DNA of 64,000 nt from Desulfosporosinus fructosivorans (GCF_004766045.1 NZ_SPQQ01000004.1:1-64000), one strand, 5' to 3'; positions 36,301 through 44,632 are shown, counted from the first letter of the stretch. Notes: generated by a model from the letters alone, not told the origin. Made by a program: numbers and translations.

Positions 36301-36380
36301 GTTTGAGTTCGTTTATATTCCTCGAACATCCAATTAACAAGTTTGTTAAAGGGAATTTGCACCATCTTGTCACTCATCAT
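33318..36380 (-). CDS. ygfK: YgfK-like selenate reductase/oxidoreductase subunit
   Basis: A 1020-residue multidomain flavo-iron-sulfur protein. The N-terminal 430 residues resemble a dihydroorotate-dehydrogenase-like barrel (TPVGPAAGPHTQLAQN, ISYSGGADAFNIG); the middle has a GltD-type Fe-S entry (PCTVGCPIEQDVPEYL) and two nucleotide-binding folds (VIGAGPSGLAAAYFLAKGG and VVGGGNSAMDAARAAL); the C terminus has clustered cysteines (CLECNKVCNICAEVCPN and CNVCGNCATFCPYSSE). YgfK works with xanthine dehydrogenase and SsnA in anaerobic purine/urate metabolism (family knowledge). It follows the Fe-S subunit gene by two bases. Confidence 0.93.
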   Translation of the reverse strand: MMSDKMVQIPFNKLVNWMFEEYKRTQTIFGVSEVKFFKKTNDQQIKLFGETMETPVGPAAGPHTQLAQNIIASYLSGSRFFELKSVQIMDELEIPKPCILAEDECYNTEWSTELPIMGAFDEYVKAWFALHVLQKEFFNQSDRRFMFNMSVGYDLKGIQSPKVDEFVEGLKDASKTAIFKECLASLLENVDQFEKIDRAFIEQISPNICTSITLSTMHGCPPAEIEAIIKYLLSEKKLHTFVKMNPTLLGYEYVRNTFDKMGYKYISLKEESFTHDLQFKDGVEMLKRLKAFAADHKKDFGVKMSNTLPVKITKSELPGDEMYMSGRALYPLTINLAYKLAAEFKGDLNISYSGGADAFNIGRIFETGIQPITVATTLLKPGAYMRFKQMADLLDPLMANQQSSKLDMEKLKALAESSFDDANHLKEKRDVINRKTELKLPILDCFIAPCTVGCPIEQDVPEYLRLVGEERYEEAFDVIVSKNPFPFITGTICTHNCMTKCTRLDYDESVHIRGQKLVAAEKGFDAYMQKIPTLKPVSSAKVAVIGAGPSGLAAAYFLAKGGMEVTVFDKRAKAGGTVEYVIPDFRISREAISKDIKLIEKMGVKFEFGVDPKVSVSEYKAKGFQYVYLAIGAGKTNDLDIQGDTERVMGAIPFLEDFNSNKDALKLGKNVAVVGGGNSAMDAARAALRVKGVENVYVVYRRTKDYMPADHEELIYAVEDGVIFKELLAPVSLTKGVLKCQKMALGQADGSGRRRPMAVEGAFEELLIDTVLSAIGELIDYDLLKSNGIEVGEKGVIRVNEETLETNVENVFIGGDALVGPWTVVGAAKHGTIVAKAILEKEQLVFKQEFISKIAFNNEKQLLEIAEKKGVMKPVADHKLESDRCLECNKVCNICAEVCPNRANLMIPVNGKGLTNMNQILHVDGMCNVCGNCATFCPYSSEPYKVKLTLFWSEKDFQDSDNSGFLVVEDGAEVVVKLRLAGEISTVKFDESGKTDVQIDESIAAFVWTVIDKYGYLYKI

Positions 36381-36382
36381 AA

Positions 36383-36910
36383 TTATTGTTCCTCAATTCT
36401 TTCTTGTTGTTGTTTATAATGAGGGCTATCCACACAGGTGCAAATATGCCCGTCTAATGATTTTTCAGCAGCTTTTAAGATGCTCTGATAACCAGTACAG
36501 CGGCAGAGATGGCCCGAGAGTTCTCGTTTAAGTTCTTCTCGCGTAAACTCTTTGCCACTCTCCGCCAAAGCCGTGGTCGTTAAGACAAGGCCAGGGGTAC
36601 AAAATCCACATTGCACAGCCCCTTCATCAACATACGCCTTTTGAACATCAGAGAGTTCTCCACTTTTTGAAGCAACTCCTTCAATGGTCGTAATCGCCTT
36701 ACCATCCGCCCAGACTGCCAAATAGATGCAGGAATCAAACGGTACTCCATCAATCAGCACGCTACACGCGCCACATTCGCCAACCCCACACCCTTTTTTT
36801 GCTCCAGTGTATCCTAAGTGATTTCTCAACAATTCCAACAATGATTCTCGAATATCTACTTCTATATTAAAGGCTTTACCATTGACGGAAAACGCTATTC
36901 GTTTAAACAA
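36383..36910 (-). CDS. Xanthine dehydrogenase [2Fe-2S] subunit
   Basis: A 175-residue small subunit with an N-terminal plant-type ferredoxin (KKGCGVGECGACSVLIDG plus a further Cys) and a C-terminal helical domain for the second cluster (VQCGFCTPG and HLCRCTGY). It passes electrons from the molybdenum site to FAD. I take the TTG at 36910, five bases after GGAGGTG; an ATG at 36934 would lie deep in the FAD subunit gene. It overlaps the FAD subunit gene by 8 bases. Confidence 0.95.
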   Translation of the reverse strand: MFKRIAFSVNGKAFNIEVDIRESLLELLRNHLGYTGAKKGCGVGECGACSVLIDGVPFDSCIYLAVWADGKAITTIEGVASKSGELSDVQKAYVDEGAVQCGFCTPGLVLTTTALAESGKEFTREELKRELSGHLCRCTGYQSILKAAEKSLDGHICTCVDSPHYKQQQERIEEQ

Positions 36911-37781
36911 GTTCCACACCTCCTGCGTTGACAATGGCTACTTTCAGGGCTCTTTGCACAAGTTCTTCGACAAGATGTTCCCGATATTCTTTAGATGCCC
37001 GCCAAGACGTTCGTGCTTTGGTAGAGTTAACGGCTAGTTTGCCAATCTCCGCCACAGTTTCCACGGAAACTTCTTTTCCTTGGGCATACTCTTCTGCCTC
37101 AAGACACCTCAAAGGGGTGGGACCCGCTACTCCAAGCGCAATTCTAACCTTGTCAAATTTTTTACCTTGCAGTTTGCAAATTACTGCAACGCCAAGCGTG
37201 GCAATATCCATAGCTTCACGCATGGCAAACTTAATATACTGCCCGCCGAAGCCCTGATAATCTTGCGGGGAAATGCGAATTTCAGTAAGAATTTCTCCAT
37301 ATTTTAGAGCCACTTTGCCCGGTCCGAGGTAAAACTCTTGGATCGGAACAATGCGTTCCCCTTCATAACTCACTAATTTCAACTGAGCATTGAGCGCAAA
37401 CAACGTGGATGCACTGTCTCCAGAAGTTGCCCCACTGCAGACATTTCCACCAATCGTGGCAATATTTCTGATTTGTGGCCCCCCCATCGAGACGGCCGCT
37501 TCAGTTAAAATGGGGATCATTTCTCGAATGATAGGATCATTAAAAACTCGAACAAAGGTAGATAGCGCGCCAATGACAATCGTCCCATCCTCAGCAATGC
37601 GTATAATCTCTAGAGATTTTATCTTGCGAAGACTGAGGAGCTCGACGTCTTCAGACTTTCCGTGCATCTTAATCAGTACGTCTGTACCACCCGCAATGAG
37701 TTCCAAATTGGGTTTTGCCGCAAGGAGCGTTGTCGCTTCACCGATGGTTTCCGCATCATAATATCCAATAATATTGTACAT
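36903..37781 (-). CDS. Xanthine dehydrogenase FAD-binding subunit
   Basis: A 292-residue middle subunit with the FAD motifs IAGGTDVLIKMHG and TIGGNVCSGATSGD near residues 30-40 and 105-120, then the CO dehydrogenase flavoprotein C-terminal domain (IALGVAGPTPLRC). Passes electrons to NAD or another acceptor. GGCGGTGATGAG precedes the ATG. Fifteen bases separate it from the molybdenum subunit gene. Confidence 0.94.
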   Translation of the reverse strand: MYNIIGYYDAETIGEATTLLAAKPNLELIAGGTDVLIKMHGKSEDVELLSLRKIKSLEIIRIAEDGTIVIGALSTFVRVFNDPIIREMIPILTEAAVSMGGPQIRNIATIGGNVCSGATSGDSASTLFALNAQLKLVSYEGERIVPIQEFYLGPGKVALKYGEILTEIRISPQDYQGFGGQYIKFAMREAMDIATLGVAVICKLQGKKFDKVRIALGVAGPTPLRCLEAEEYAQGKEVSVETVAEIGKLAVNSTKARTSWRASKEYREHLVEELVQRALKVAIVNAGGVELV

Positions 37782-37796
37782 CTCATCACCGCCTTC

Positions 37797-40157
37797 CTAG
37801 ATTAATCCAGCATTTTTGAAGCCTTCGAAGACCCGTTGCGGATTCATCGGCAACCGATTAAAGGCAACACCCGTCGCATCCAAGACGGCGTTACGAATCG
37901 CAGGAGCAGGGGTTATCGTCGGAGGTTCCCCCAGAGATTTAACACCAAAGGGTCCGGTTGGTTCATAGGCTTCCACGAAGGCTACACCAATGTCCGGAGT
38001 ATCCATAATGGTGGGAAGTTTATAGTCTAGTAAATTGTTGTTGAGGGGCTTCCCTGTGACTGCATCAAAGAGCAACTGTTCAGAAAGCGCATAGCCAATT
38101 CCCATACTCACCCCACCGTGCACTTGTCCCTCAGCCATTTGCGGATTGACGATCGTCCCTGAATCATGAACATTGAAAATTTCTAAGACTTCGATCTTCC
38201 CAGTCTTAATGTCCACTTCCACCTCGGCAAAGGTCACCCCAAAAGGGATGGCATTAATGCGGGCATTATTAGAAATATCGCTCGTAATAGGCTTAGCAAG
38301 AACGCGGTCATAGTAGGACTGCATTGCAACTTGTTCGAGGGACAAGACGCTTTCCCCAGAATGTTTGAGAACAATCTTTTGGTCTAAGAGATCCAGTTTG
38401 TCGGCAGGAATATCAGTCATACTCGAGGCGAAGCCAAGAATCTTCGCTTTAACTTCGAGGGCTGCCTTTTCCACCGCCATGCCTGAAACATAGGTTTGTC
38501 TCGAGGCGTAACACCCTGTATCAAAGGGGGTAATATCCGTGTCTTGCGTTGAGTGAACATGCACCATGTCCATGGGGAGCCCCAGCACTTCTGCCACCAT
38601 CTGGCCAAAAACCGTGTCACTGCCCTGCCCTGTATCCGTTGCCCCAATTTGTAGTTGTACCGAGCCATCTTGGTTTAAGACAATTCGAGCCCCCGCCAAC
38701 TCTAAAGCCACCGGGTAGGTTCCAGAGGCATAACTGAAGCAAGCCATGCCCACACCCCGAACTTTATCTCCACTCTGTTCTTTGTAGAGGGCCTTCTTCT
38801 CGTCCCACTTAATTAAGGCCTTCCCCTTATCGATGCACTCGCGTATGCCACAGCTCGTGATCTTATTTTTACTGACAGGATCGACATACCCAACTTCCAC
38901 TACGTTTTTGCGGCGGATCTCGATGGGGTCCATATTCAAGCGTTTGGCAATATCTTCAAGATGAGATTCAAAGGCATAAAAAATTTGCGGACACCCGTAC
39001 CCTCGCATCGCCCCAGCGACAGGCAAGTTCGTGTAAACCGTCATAGGCTCATATTTCAGTGCCTTCGTAGGATAAAGATAGCGGAATTTCCCACCTGCAC
39101 TGCCCGCAATGGAATGACCGTGCGAGGCATAGGCCCCAGTATTGGAGACAGCAGTAATATGAATCCCAATAATTTTTCCATCTTGATTGATCCCTGTTTT
39201 AATTTTAAACTTAAAAGCATGACGCGTACGCGTGTCAACCATACTCTCTTCGCGAGAAAGTTCGATTTTCACGGGTCTCCCGCCCACAGCTAAAGTCATC
39301 GCAGCATTTAAAGGCTCAATGCAAACATCTTGCTTATTGCCAAACCCTCCGCCGACAAATGGTTTAATCACGCGCACCCGCCCCCAAGGAAGCCCCAGCG
39401 ATTGAGCAACCACGCGACGCACAATTTGTGGAATCTGAGTCGAGGTGACGATCACAATTCGTCCATCGGAGTCTTGATAGGCATAGGAGGTTTGATTTTC
39501 CATATGGCAATGTTGCACAATACTTGTTTCATATTCCCCTTCAAAGACATGGTCGGATTCTTTGAAAGCTTCTTCCACATCTCCGATGGCGTACCCACCC
39601 GATGCTAAAATATTTCGCTCGCGTTCTTCGTGAATCAACGGGGCGCCTTCTTTAAGTGCAGCGTCCGTGCTTGTTAGCGCTTCCAATACCTCGTATTCAA
39701 CCTTAATTAATTTTAAAGCCTTTTCCGCGATTAGTTCATCCGTCGCCACCACAGCCGCTATGTTATCTCCCACAAAACGGGCTTTTTTCGTCAAAATATG
39801 ACGGTCCTCTACATCCCGATGGCCAGGGTCGAGGGAATAGGGATGTCCTGCCGTCCCATATTTTAGGCGGTCAGCTTCAAACTCTTCCTCTATACCATCA
39901 TCTACAAAACCCGGCAACGACGTAGCATAGTTAATTCGCGGTAGGTCTTTATACGTTAATACAGCCTCCACGCCAGGCAAAGCCTTGGCCAAACTTACAT
40001 CAATCGATTTAATAATCGCATGGGCATAGGGGCTGTGCAGGATTTTCCCGACTAACATATCCCGCTCAGGAAAATCATCCGTATATTTAGCCTTACCTGT
40101 AACCTTGGCGATAGCATCTACTCTGCTAACGCTTTTTCCCACCACTGTGTAAGCCAT
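37797..40157 (-). CDS. Xanthine dehydrogenase molybdenum-binding subunit
   Basis: A 786-residue large subunit that hydroxylates purines (hypoxanthine, xanthine or, in reverse, urate) at the molybdopterin centre. Landmarks are KVTGKAKYTDDF at the start, GGGFGNKQD, AMRGYGCPQ, GATDTGQGSDT and the catalytic Glu in GVKSLGEPP. The length fits XdhA/XdhD proteins. First gene of the XDH-YgfK operon behind a sigma-54 promoter. GGAGGG precedes the ATG. The precise purine cannot be told from sequence alone. Confidence 0.95.
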   Translation of the reverse strand: MAYTVVGKSVSRVDAIAKVTGKAKYTDDFPERDMLVGKILHSPYAHAIIKSIDVSLAKALPGVEAVLTYKDLPRINYATSLPGFVDDGIEEEFEADRLKYGTAGHPYSLDPGHRDVEDRHILTKKARFVGDNIAAVVATDELIAEKALKLIKVEYEVLEALTSTDAALKEGAPLIHEERERNILASGGYAIGDVEEAFKESDHVFEGEYETSIVQHCHMENQTSYAYQDSDGRIVIVTSTQIPQIVRRVVAQSLGLPWGRVRVIKPFVGGGFGNKQDVCIEPLNAAMTLAVGGRPVKIELSREESMVDTRTRHAFKFKIKTGINQDGKIIGIHITAVSNTGAYASHGHSIAGSAGGKFRYLYPTKALKYEPMTVYTNLPVAGAMRGYGCPQIFYAFESHLEDIAKRLNMDPIEIRRKNVVEVGYVDPVSKNKITSCGIRECIDKGKALIKWDEKKALYKEQSGDKVRGVGMACFSYASGTYPVALELAGARIVLNQDGSVQLQIGATDTGQGSDTVFGQMVAEVLGLPMDMVHVHSTQDTDITPFDTGCYASRQTYVSGMAVEKAALEVKAKILGFASSMTDIPADKLDLLDQKIVLKHSGESVLSLEQVAMQSYYDRVLAKPITSDISNNARINAIPFGVTFAEVEVDIKTGKIEVLEIFNVHDSGTIVNPQMAEGQVHGGVSMGIGYALSEQLLFDAVTGKPLNNNLLDYKLPTIMDTPDIGVAFVEAYEPTGPFGVKSLGEPPTITPAPAIRNAVLDATGVAFNRLPMNPQRVFEGFKNAGLI

Positions 40158-40233
40158 TAAAAATTCCCTCCGTCCCGACGTTTAATGAGGCTCCTACTTC
40201 TACAAGCGGGAGTGGTGTCAGTTCAACTTTAGT

Positions 40234-40245
40234 TGAACGAGTTCA
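40234..40245. promoter_or_regulatory. TGAAC-N2-GTTCA palindrome before xanthine dehydrogenase
   Basis: TGAAC-GA-GTTCA next to a second palindrome TCAACTTTAGTTGA; shares an 18-base block with the site before ssnA in the inverted orientation. It lies between the sigma-54 promoter and the start codon. Confidence 0.5.
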
Positions 40246-40320
40246 CTTGTTCCTATGCCACTCATAAGTGCTTAGTGAGTTCGAAGTTAATCACCTCTAT
40301 ATATTATGCCTTTATACCTG

Positions 40321-40337
40321 TGCAAAATCCGTGCCAA
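40321..40337 (-). promoter_or_regulatory. Sigma-54 promoter of the xanthine dehydrogenase operon
   Basis: The minus strand reads TTGGCACGGATTTTGCA, a full TGGCACG-N4-TTGC match, about 165 bases before the molybdenum subunit ATG and about 150 bases downstream of the TTATCA-N3-TGATAA palindrome. Confidence 0.93.
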
Positions 40338-40487
40338 CTGGCTGAAATGTCGTAAAGTGGCTCAATCAACGACTTCTTATCTTAACCTCTCAACAACTCT
40401 CTATCAAAACGAGAAATATATCACGCCTACTTACACCCACCTCCACCGTGCCATAGGCATCTCCATGTTTATCGATACGATAATATC

Positions 40488-40502
40488 TTATCAAAATGAT
40501 AA
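40488..40502 (-). promoter_or_regulatory. Activator site of the xanthine dehydrogenase operon
   Basis: TTATCA-AAA-TGATAA, identical in its arms to the two sites upstream of the permease promoter, just after the stop of the sigma-54 activator gene. Confidence 0.8.
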
Positions 40503-40565
40503 TAATATCCATCTTGAAAACATGTCCTCAGAGCATTATGCCCAGAAAACATGATTTAAGTAGGA

Positions 40566-42335
40566 CTACTGAATGTTATAGCGTGCCAGTTTTCTGTAAA
40601 GTGTGGCCATCCCAATTCCTAAGGCCTTCGCAGCTCGTTCTTTCCCCCGCACACTATCTTCGGACGTTCGGAGGCAACGAAGAATGGTTTCCCTCTCGAT
40701 ATTTTCCAAATTAAATCCATCTAGATCCTCGGACTTTTCCGACTGCTTAAGTCTAGGGGATAAATGGTCTTCTGTTAAGGTTGAATCTTCCGTTAAGCTC
40801 ATCGCATATTCTAGAATATTCTGTAGCTCACGAACATTGCCTGGCCACGAATAGTCGCGCAACCTTTGCCGAAAGCCATCGGATAAAAACTGGACATTTT
40901 TATTGAGTTGCTGATTGTAGACCTGGATAAAATGCTCACATAAGGTGGTCAAATCTTCTTTTCGTTCGCGCAAGGGTTTGATAAGCATAGGAATTACGTT
41001 AATCCGATAATATAAATCTTCTCGGAATTCCCCTTTGGCCAACATTTCCTCAAGGTTACGATGGGTTGCCGCGATCACCCGAACATCGACGGCAGTCGGT
41101 GTTATTCCGCCAATGCGCTCTACTTGACGTTCTTGTAAAACCCTGAGAATCTTGGCCTGTAAGAATAAAGGCATATCCCCTATTTCATCGAGAAAAAGTG
41201 TTCCTTTGTTGGCCAATTCAATCTTCCCGATTTTACCCCCTTTACGAGCGCCGGTAAAAGCACCCTCCTCATAACCAAACAGTTCACTTTCCAGTAACGC
41301 TTCAGGAATGGCTGTACAGTTAATCGCCATAAACATCCCCTGGTGCCTAGGACTGAGATTATGAATCGCCCGAGCCAACATCTCTTTACCCGTTCCACTT
41401 TCCCCTCGAATCAACACAGTTGACTTGCCCCCAGCAATGACTTTGGCCCGCTCACGTATTTCACACATCGCTTCACTGGTACCCAAAATATCTTGAATCG
41501 TGTACCCGGCATTTTGCTGGCTAAGGCGAGTGACAATTTGGCTAATTTCATCAAACGGGCGCAGGATCACGGCAATACCCTTGATCCCATCTTCACCATC
41601 AATGGGCAAGGCACGCAAGACCATCTGAACCCTATTTTTCTTGGTTTCAATATGCACTTCACGCTCGACCACTTCATCGGCGTTTTTGCCGACCTTAAGG
41701 ATATCTGTGACAATTTGAGCTGTAAAGAGAGAGGATAGATTACTCCCGGGTGTCAACAAATTGGCGCTAAAGAGCCGCTGGGCAGACTGGTTGAAGTGAA
41801 GGATATTTCCCGTAAGATCCGCGGTTAGGAGCCCTTCGTCCAGACAGTCGATAATCGAATTCAAATAGTGATTAGACGAAACAAGACCGGCTAGAAACTC
41901 TTGTTCCTTAAGTTTTAAGGCAATCGTTTCGGCCATTTTAGTTAGGAAAATAAGATAGGAGTGTTGATTTTCCTCCACAAGTTTCGCTTGGGCTTCAGTA
42001 AAGCAAATAAGCCCGATCGCGCCCACCGCTTTACCATCCACATTGATCGGGGAAACCACTTCATAACTTTCCGAACAATTCCCCCGCGCTTTACACGGAG
42101 CACACAGAGGATGCTGGCCCGGTGTTTCAATAATAAACTGATGCCCCGTCCGCAGAACTTCCTGATACACATAACCCTGCCGGTCCATCGATTGACCGAC
42201 CCCTTTGTGATACTTCCCCGTTCCAGCAATGCGAATCAGGTTATGATCCGCGATCTCTATATCGATTTTCACAACTGTGGCAATCGCTTCTGCAATTTGT
42301 TGCGCATAATCTTTCACATCTAAGAGTTCAACCAT
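40566..42335 (-). CDS. Sigma-54-dependent activator with Cys-rich sensor, PAS, AAA+ and Fis-type HTH
   Basis: A 589-residue enhancer-binding protein. Residues 1-145 are a GAF-like sensor with Cys78, Cys81 and Cys87 (HPLCAPCKARGNC); residues 155-265 a PAS domain; residues 285-510 the AAA+ motor with Walker A GESGTGKE (311-318), GAFTGA (358-363) that contacts sigma-54, and Walker B LFLDEIGD (380-387); the end is a Fis-type helix-turn-helix (GIGMATLYRKL). Probably activates the two sigma-54 promoters nearby in answer to a purine or to redox state via the cysteines (inference). GGGGGTGAG precedes the ATG. Confidence 0.93.
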   Translation of the reverse strand: MVELLDVKDYAQQIAEAIATVVKIDIEIADHNLIRIAGTGKYHKGVGQSMDRQGYVYQEVLRTGHQFIIETPGQHPLCAPCKARGNCSESYEVVSPINVDGKAVGAIGLICFTEAQAKLVEENQHSYLIFLTKMAETIALKLKEQEFLAGLVSSNHYLNSIIDCLDEGLLTADLTGNILHFNQSAQRLFSANLLTPGSNLSSLFTAQIVTDILKVGKNADEVVEREVHIETKKNRVQMVLRALPIDGEDGIKGIAVILRPFDEISQIVTRLSQQNAGYTIQDILGTSEAMCEIRERAKVIAGGKSTVLIRGESGTGKEMLARAIHNLSPRHQGMFMAINCTAIPEALLESELFGYEEGAFTGARKGGKIGKIELANKGTLFLDEIGDMPLFLQAKILRVLQERQVERIGGITPTAVDVRVIAATHRNLEEMLAKGEFREDLYYRINVIPMLIKPLRERKEDLTTLCEHFIQVYNQQLNKNVQFLSDGFRQRLRDYSWPGNVRELQNILEYAMSLTEDSTLTEDHLSPRLKQSEKSEDLDGFNLENIERETILRCLRTSEDSVRGKERAAKALGIGMATLYRKLARYNIQ

Positions 42336-42414
42336 TTAGCTCACCCCCATAAGAACCATCATTTTCTATTTAAAACGACTGAGGCATATCCAAGAGACCA
42401 TCGAATCAGCATGT

Positions 42415-42711
42415 CTAAAATAGATTCAAGCGAAAATGCCCTGCGTAGTATGCAAAGCCGATGACTAAAACGTTCAACACTAGCAGGATTGGCGCCCCAA
42501 TCACAAACTTCGTGTGCGAAGTCTTATGTCGGAAATACTTCATCCCGGCATAGAGTCCGATCCCGCCTAAAGCCGCTCCCATCAAAAGTAAACTAGTTTC
42601 AGGCGTTCTCCACTGATGCCGCTTCGCTCGGCGTTTATCTCTCCCCATCGCCATAAAAACGTAGCCATTCCAGAGGGCGTAGGCTACCACAAATATCTTT
42701 AAACTAAGCAT
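42415..42711 (-). CDS. DUF1294 family small membrane protein
   Basis: A 98-residue protein with three or four hydrophobic segments and the family pattern AMGRDKRRAKRHQWRTPE followed by LLLMGAALGGIG and GMKYFRHKTSHTKF. Found widely, role unknown. GGAGGTAGGG precedes the ATG. Possibly cotranscribed with the activator gene downstream. Confidence 0.88.
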   Translation of the reverse strand: MLSLKIFVVAYALWNGYVFMAMGRDKRRAKRHQWRTPETSLLLMGAALGGIGLYAGMKYFRHKTSHTKFVIGAPILLVLNVLVIGFAYYAGHFRLNLF

Positions 42712-42813
42712 GCCCTACCTCCTACATAACTCGTTGGATTCAATCGTCTAGTCGATCAACTCTTATGAGCAAAGACGATCACTCATGATCAGTATCGGGC
42801 CTTACACATTCGC

Positions 42814-43374
42814 TTAGAGCCCGCTCCAGCGTTGAAAAAGCGTATGTTCAATTTCAAACTGATCCAAGACTCTTCCCACCACATGATTGACTAAATCCTG
42901 AATATCTTGAGGATGGTGATAGAACCCTGGTGAAGCAGGCATAATCGTTGCCCCCGCTCGTGCCAGCCGCAACATATTTTCTAAATGAATAATATTATAA
43001 GGCATCTCCCGGGGGACGACCACCAAGGGGTGGCGTTCTTTCAACGTAACTTGAGCCGCTCGGGCCAGAAGCTGATCCCCTGTACCGGTTGCCATCAAAC
43101 CCAACGTGTTCATCGAACAGGGAATCACCACCATCCCACGGGTTCGATAGGAGCCACTGGCCAATGCTGAAAATAGATTCGTATTTTCATGGATATGGAC
43201 GTTTTCAGACAAAGCCGCTCGTTCGACCCCTGTTTCATAGGCAAGTACTTTTTCTCCGGTCGGAGACATGACTAATTCTATCTGCCAATCCATAGCAGCA
43301 AGAACATTAATTAACGTGAGGGCGTAGATCGAACCACTTGCCCCAGTCAGGCCAACAATCAAATGTTTTCTCAC
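42814..43374 (-). CDS. ubiX: Flavin prenyltransferase UbiX
   Basis: A 186-residue flavoprotein that prenylates FMN, the cofactor required by UbiD decarboxylases (family knowledge). Landmarks are GLTGASGSIYAL, the VVIPCSMNTLGLMATG stretch, and LVVVPREMPYN, which hold FMN and dimethylallyl phosphate in relatives. GTG start after GGAGGTG. It serves the UbiD-type enzyme at 22-24 kb, and perhaps others. Confidence 0.95.
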   Translation of the reverse strand: MRKHLIVGLTGASGSIYALTLINVLAAMDWQIELVMSPTGEKVLAYETGVERAALSENVHIHENTNLFSALASGSYRTRGMVVIPCSMNTLGLMATGTGDQLLARAAQVTLKERHPLVVVPREMPYNIIHLENMLRLARAGATIMPASPGFYHHPQDIQDLVNHVVGRVLDQFEIEHTLFQRWSGL

Positions 43375-43430
43375 ATGGCACCTCCATCATCTACGATGCT
43401 AACTACCCTAAGGGCGGCAACCCGCATATG

Positions 43431-44360
43431 CTACTTCGCGATCTCGGATACTACCTCTTTGGTTTGCATAACCGTTAACTTGTCTTTTCGAATCATACCA
43501 ATACCTAAAAAGATGACGACAGCGCCTATGCCCTGCATCAAGTGAACCTGTTCTCTGAGAATAATAGCCGCCGTAATCACAGCAACTACTGGTACCGCGT
43601 ACATATAAGGCATGACTCGATTTGCCCCTATTCGGCTTATGGCGTGATACCAAACAACCAGTCCGAAGGCTGTCACTAGAACAATGGAATACAGCATAGA
43701 GCCCCACTCCGCGAAAGTTATCTCTGACCAAGTGATGGCTAGTACACCTTTCCCTCCGATGATCAGAAAAAATATCGTGCCAAATAAGGAAGCATAGGTC
43801 ATCGTTTTAAGTGCAGAATATTTACTCAGCATGCGTTTAGCAAGTACCGGGTATAATCCCCAGACGCTCGAGGCTAAAATAGCGATCAGATCTCCTCGCA
43901 GCACGTCCCAGCCTAAGGCCAATTTATTCGTCCCAAAGAGCAAGACAAAGACGACTCCTACTAGAGATAAAGCGCTTCCCAATCTCCCCTTTGGTCCTAA
44001 ACGCTCTTGGCCCGCTAGGTAAGCAAAAATAGCGGTGAACACTGGCGAGATGGCGAGCATTAAAGAGGCATTGGTAGCCGTGGCGTATTTTACAGAGGCC
44101 ATGAACAAAGTCTGGTAAATAGTAATGCCTATGAGTCCGAGCATTGCCAATTCCCAGCAATCCTTTAACTGGATACGCAGGTTTTTTTCCAAAACATACA
44201 GCAACAGAAACAACAAAGGCGTTGCTCCTATAAAACGAACGACATTAAAGGTCAAGGGATCAAATCCAACCATTCCCCATTTTCCAACCGTGTAATTTGC
44301 TCCCCAAACCAAGACAACTCCCCAAAGTACCCACTCTGGAAATTTCTTTTCCGCATTCAT
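43431..44360 (-). CDS. EamA/DMT family transporter
   Basis: A 309-residue protein with ten hydrophobic helices in two EamA repeats (GANYTVGKWG early in repeat 1; the second repeat from about residue 150, with SSVWGLYPVLAKRML). A drug/metabolite-type exporter; the substrate cannot be told. AGAGGG precedes the ATG. It lies about 60 bases upstream of ubiX, perhaps in one unit, and is the last gene before the tRNA and the accessory region. Confidence 0.9.
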   Translation of the reverse strand: MNAEKKFPEWVLWGVVLVWGANYTVGKWGMVGFDPLTFNVVRFIGATPLLFLLLYVLEKNLRIQLKDCWELAMLGLIGITIYQTLFMASVKYATATNASLMLAISPVFTAIFAYLAGQERLGPKGRLGSALSLVGVVFVLLFGTNKLALGWDVLRGDLIAILASSVWGLYPVLAKRMLSKYSALKTMTYASLFGTIFFLIIGGKGVLAITWSEITFAEWGSMLYSIVLVTAFGLVVWYHAISRIGANRVMPYMYAVPVVAVITAAIILREQVHLMQGIGAVVIFLGIGMIRKDKLTVMQTKEVVSEIAK

Positions 44361-44534
44361 TTAGTTTCCCTCTTTCTCCTTCGCCCATACAAAAGACCCC
44401 TAGCATCGTGTCATGCAGGAGTCTTCTACTATATAAGATAATGCTATAATTGTATCATCGTGCCCTTACTCTTTCAATGGACGAATTAAATGATTGACAA
44501 AATCTCAATCTTCTCATATAATAACCTTTGTTAC

Positions 44535-44621
44535 GCGGTCGTGGCGAAACTGGCAGACGCGCTAGATTCAGGTTCTAGTGCTCGCAAGGGCATGGAGGTT
44601 CAAGTCCTCTCGACCGCACCA
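44535..44621 (+). tRNA. tRNA-Leu (anticodon CAG)
   Basis: An 87-base tRNA with a long variable arm: acceptor GCGGTCG pairs with CGACCGC, D-loop with AACTGGCAGA, anticodon CAG (44569-44571) in ATTCAGGTT, T-arm GGTTCAAGT and an encoded CCA. The first plus-strand gene; the region to its right is rich in mobile elements, as expected at a tRNA integration site. Confidence 0.97.
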
Positions 44622-44632
44622 TAATTTGTCTT

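Noticed and set aside
38417..38668. Minus-strand frame inside the xanthine dehydrogenase gene
   Set aside because: It overlaps the large subunit gene in another frame, has no family resemblance and no ribosome binding site; a shadow of the real gene.
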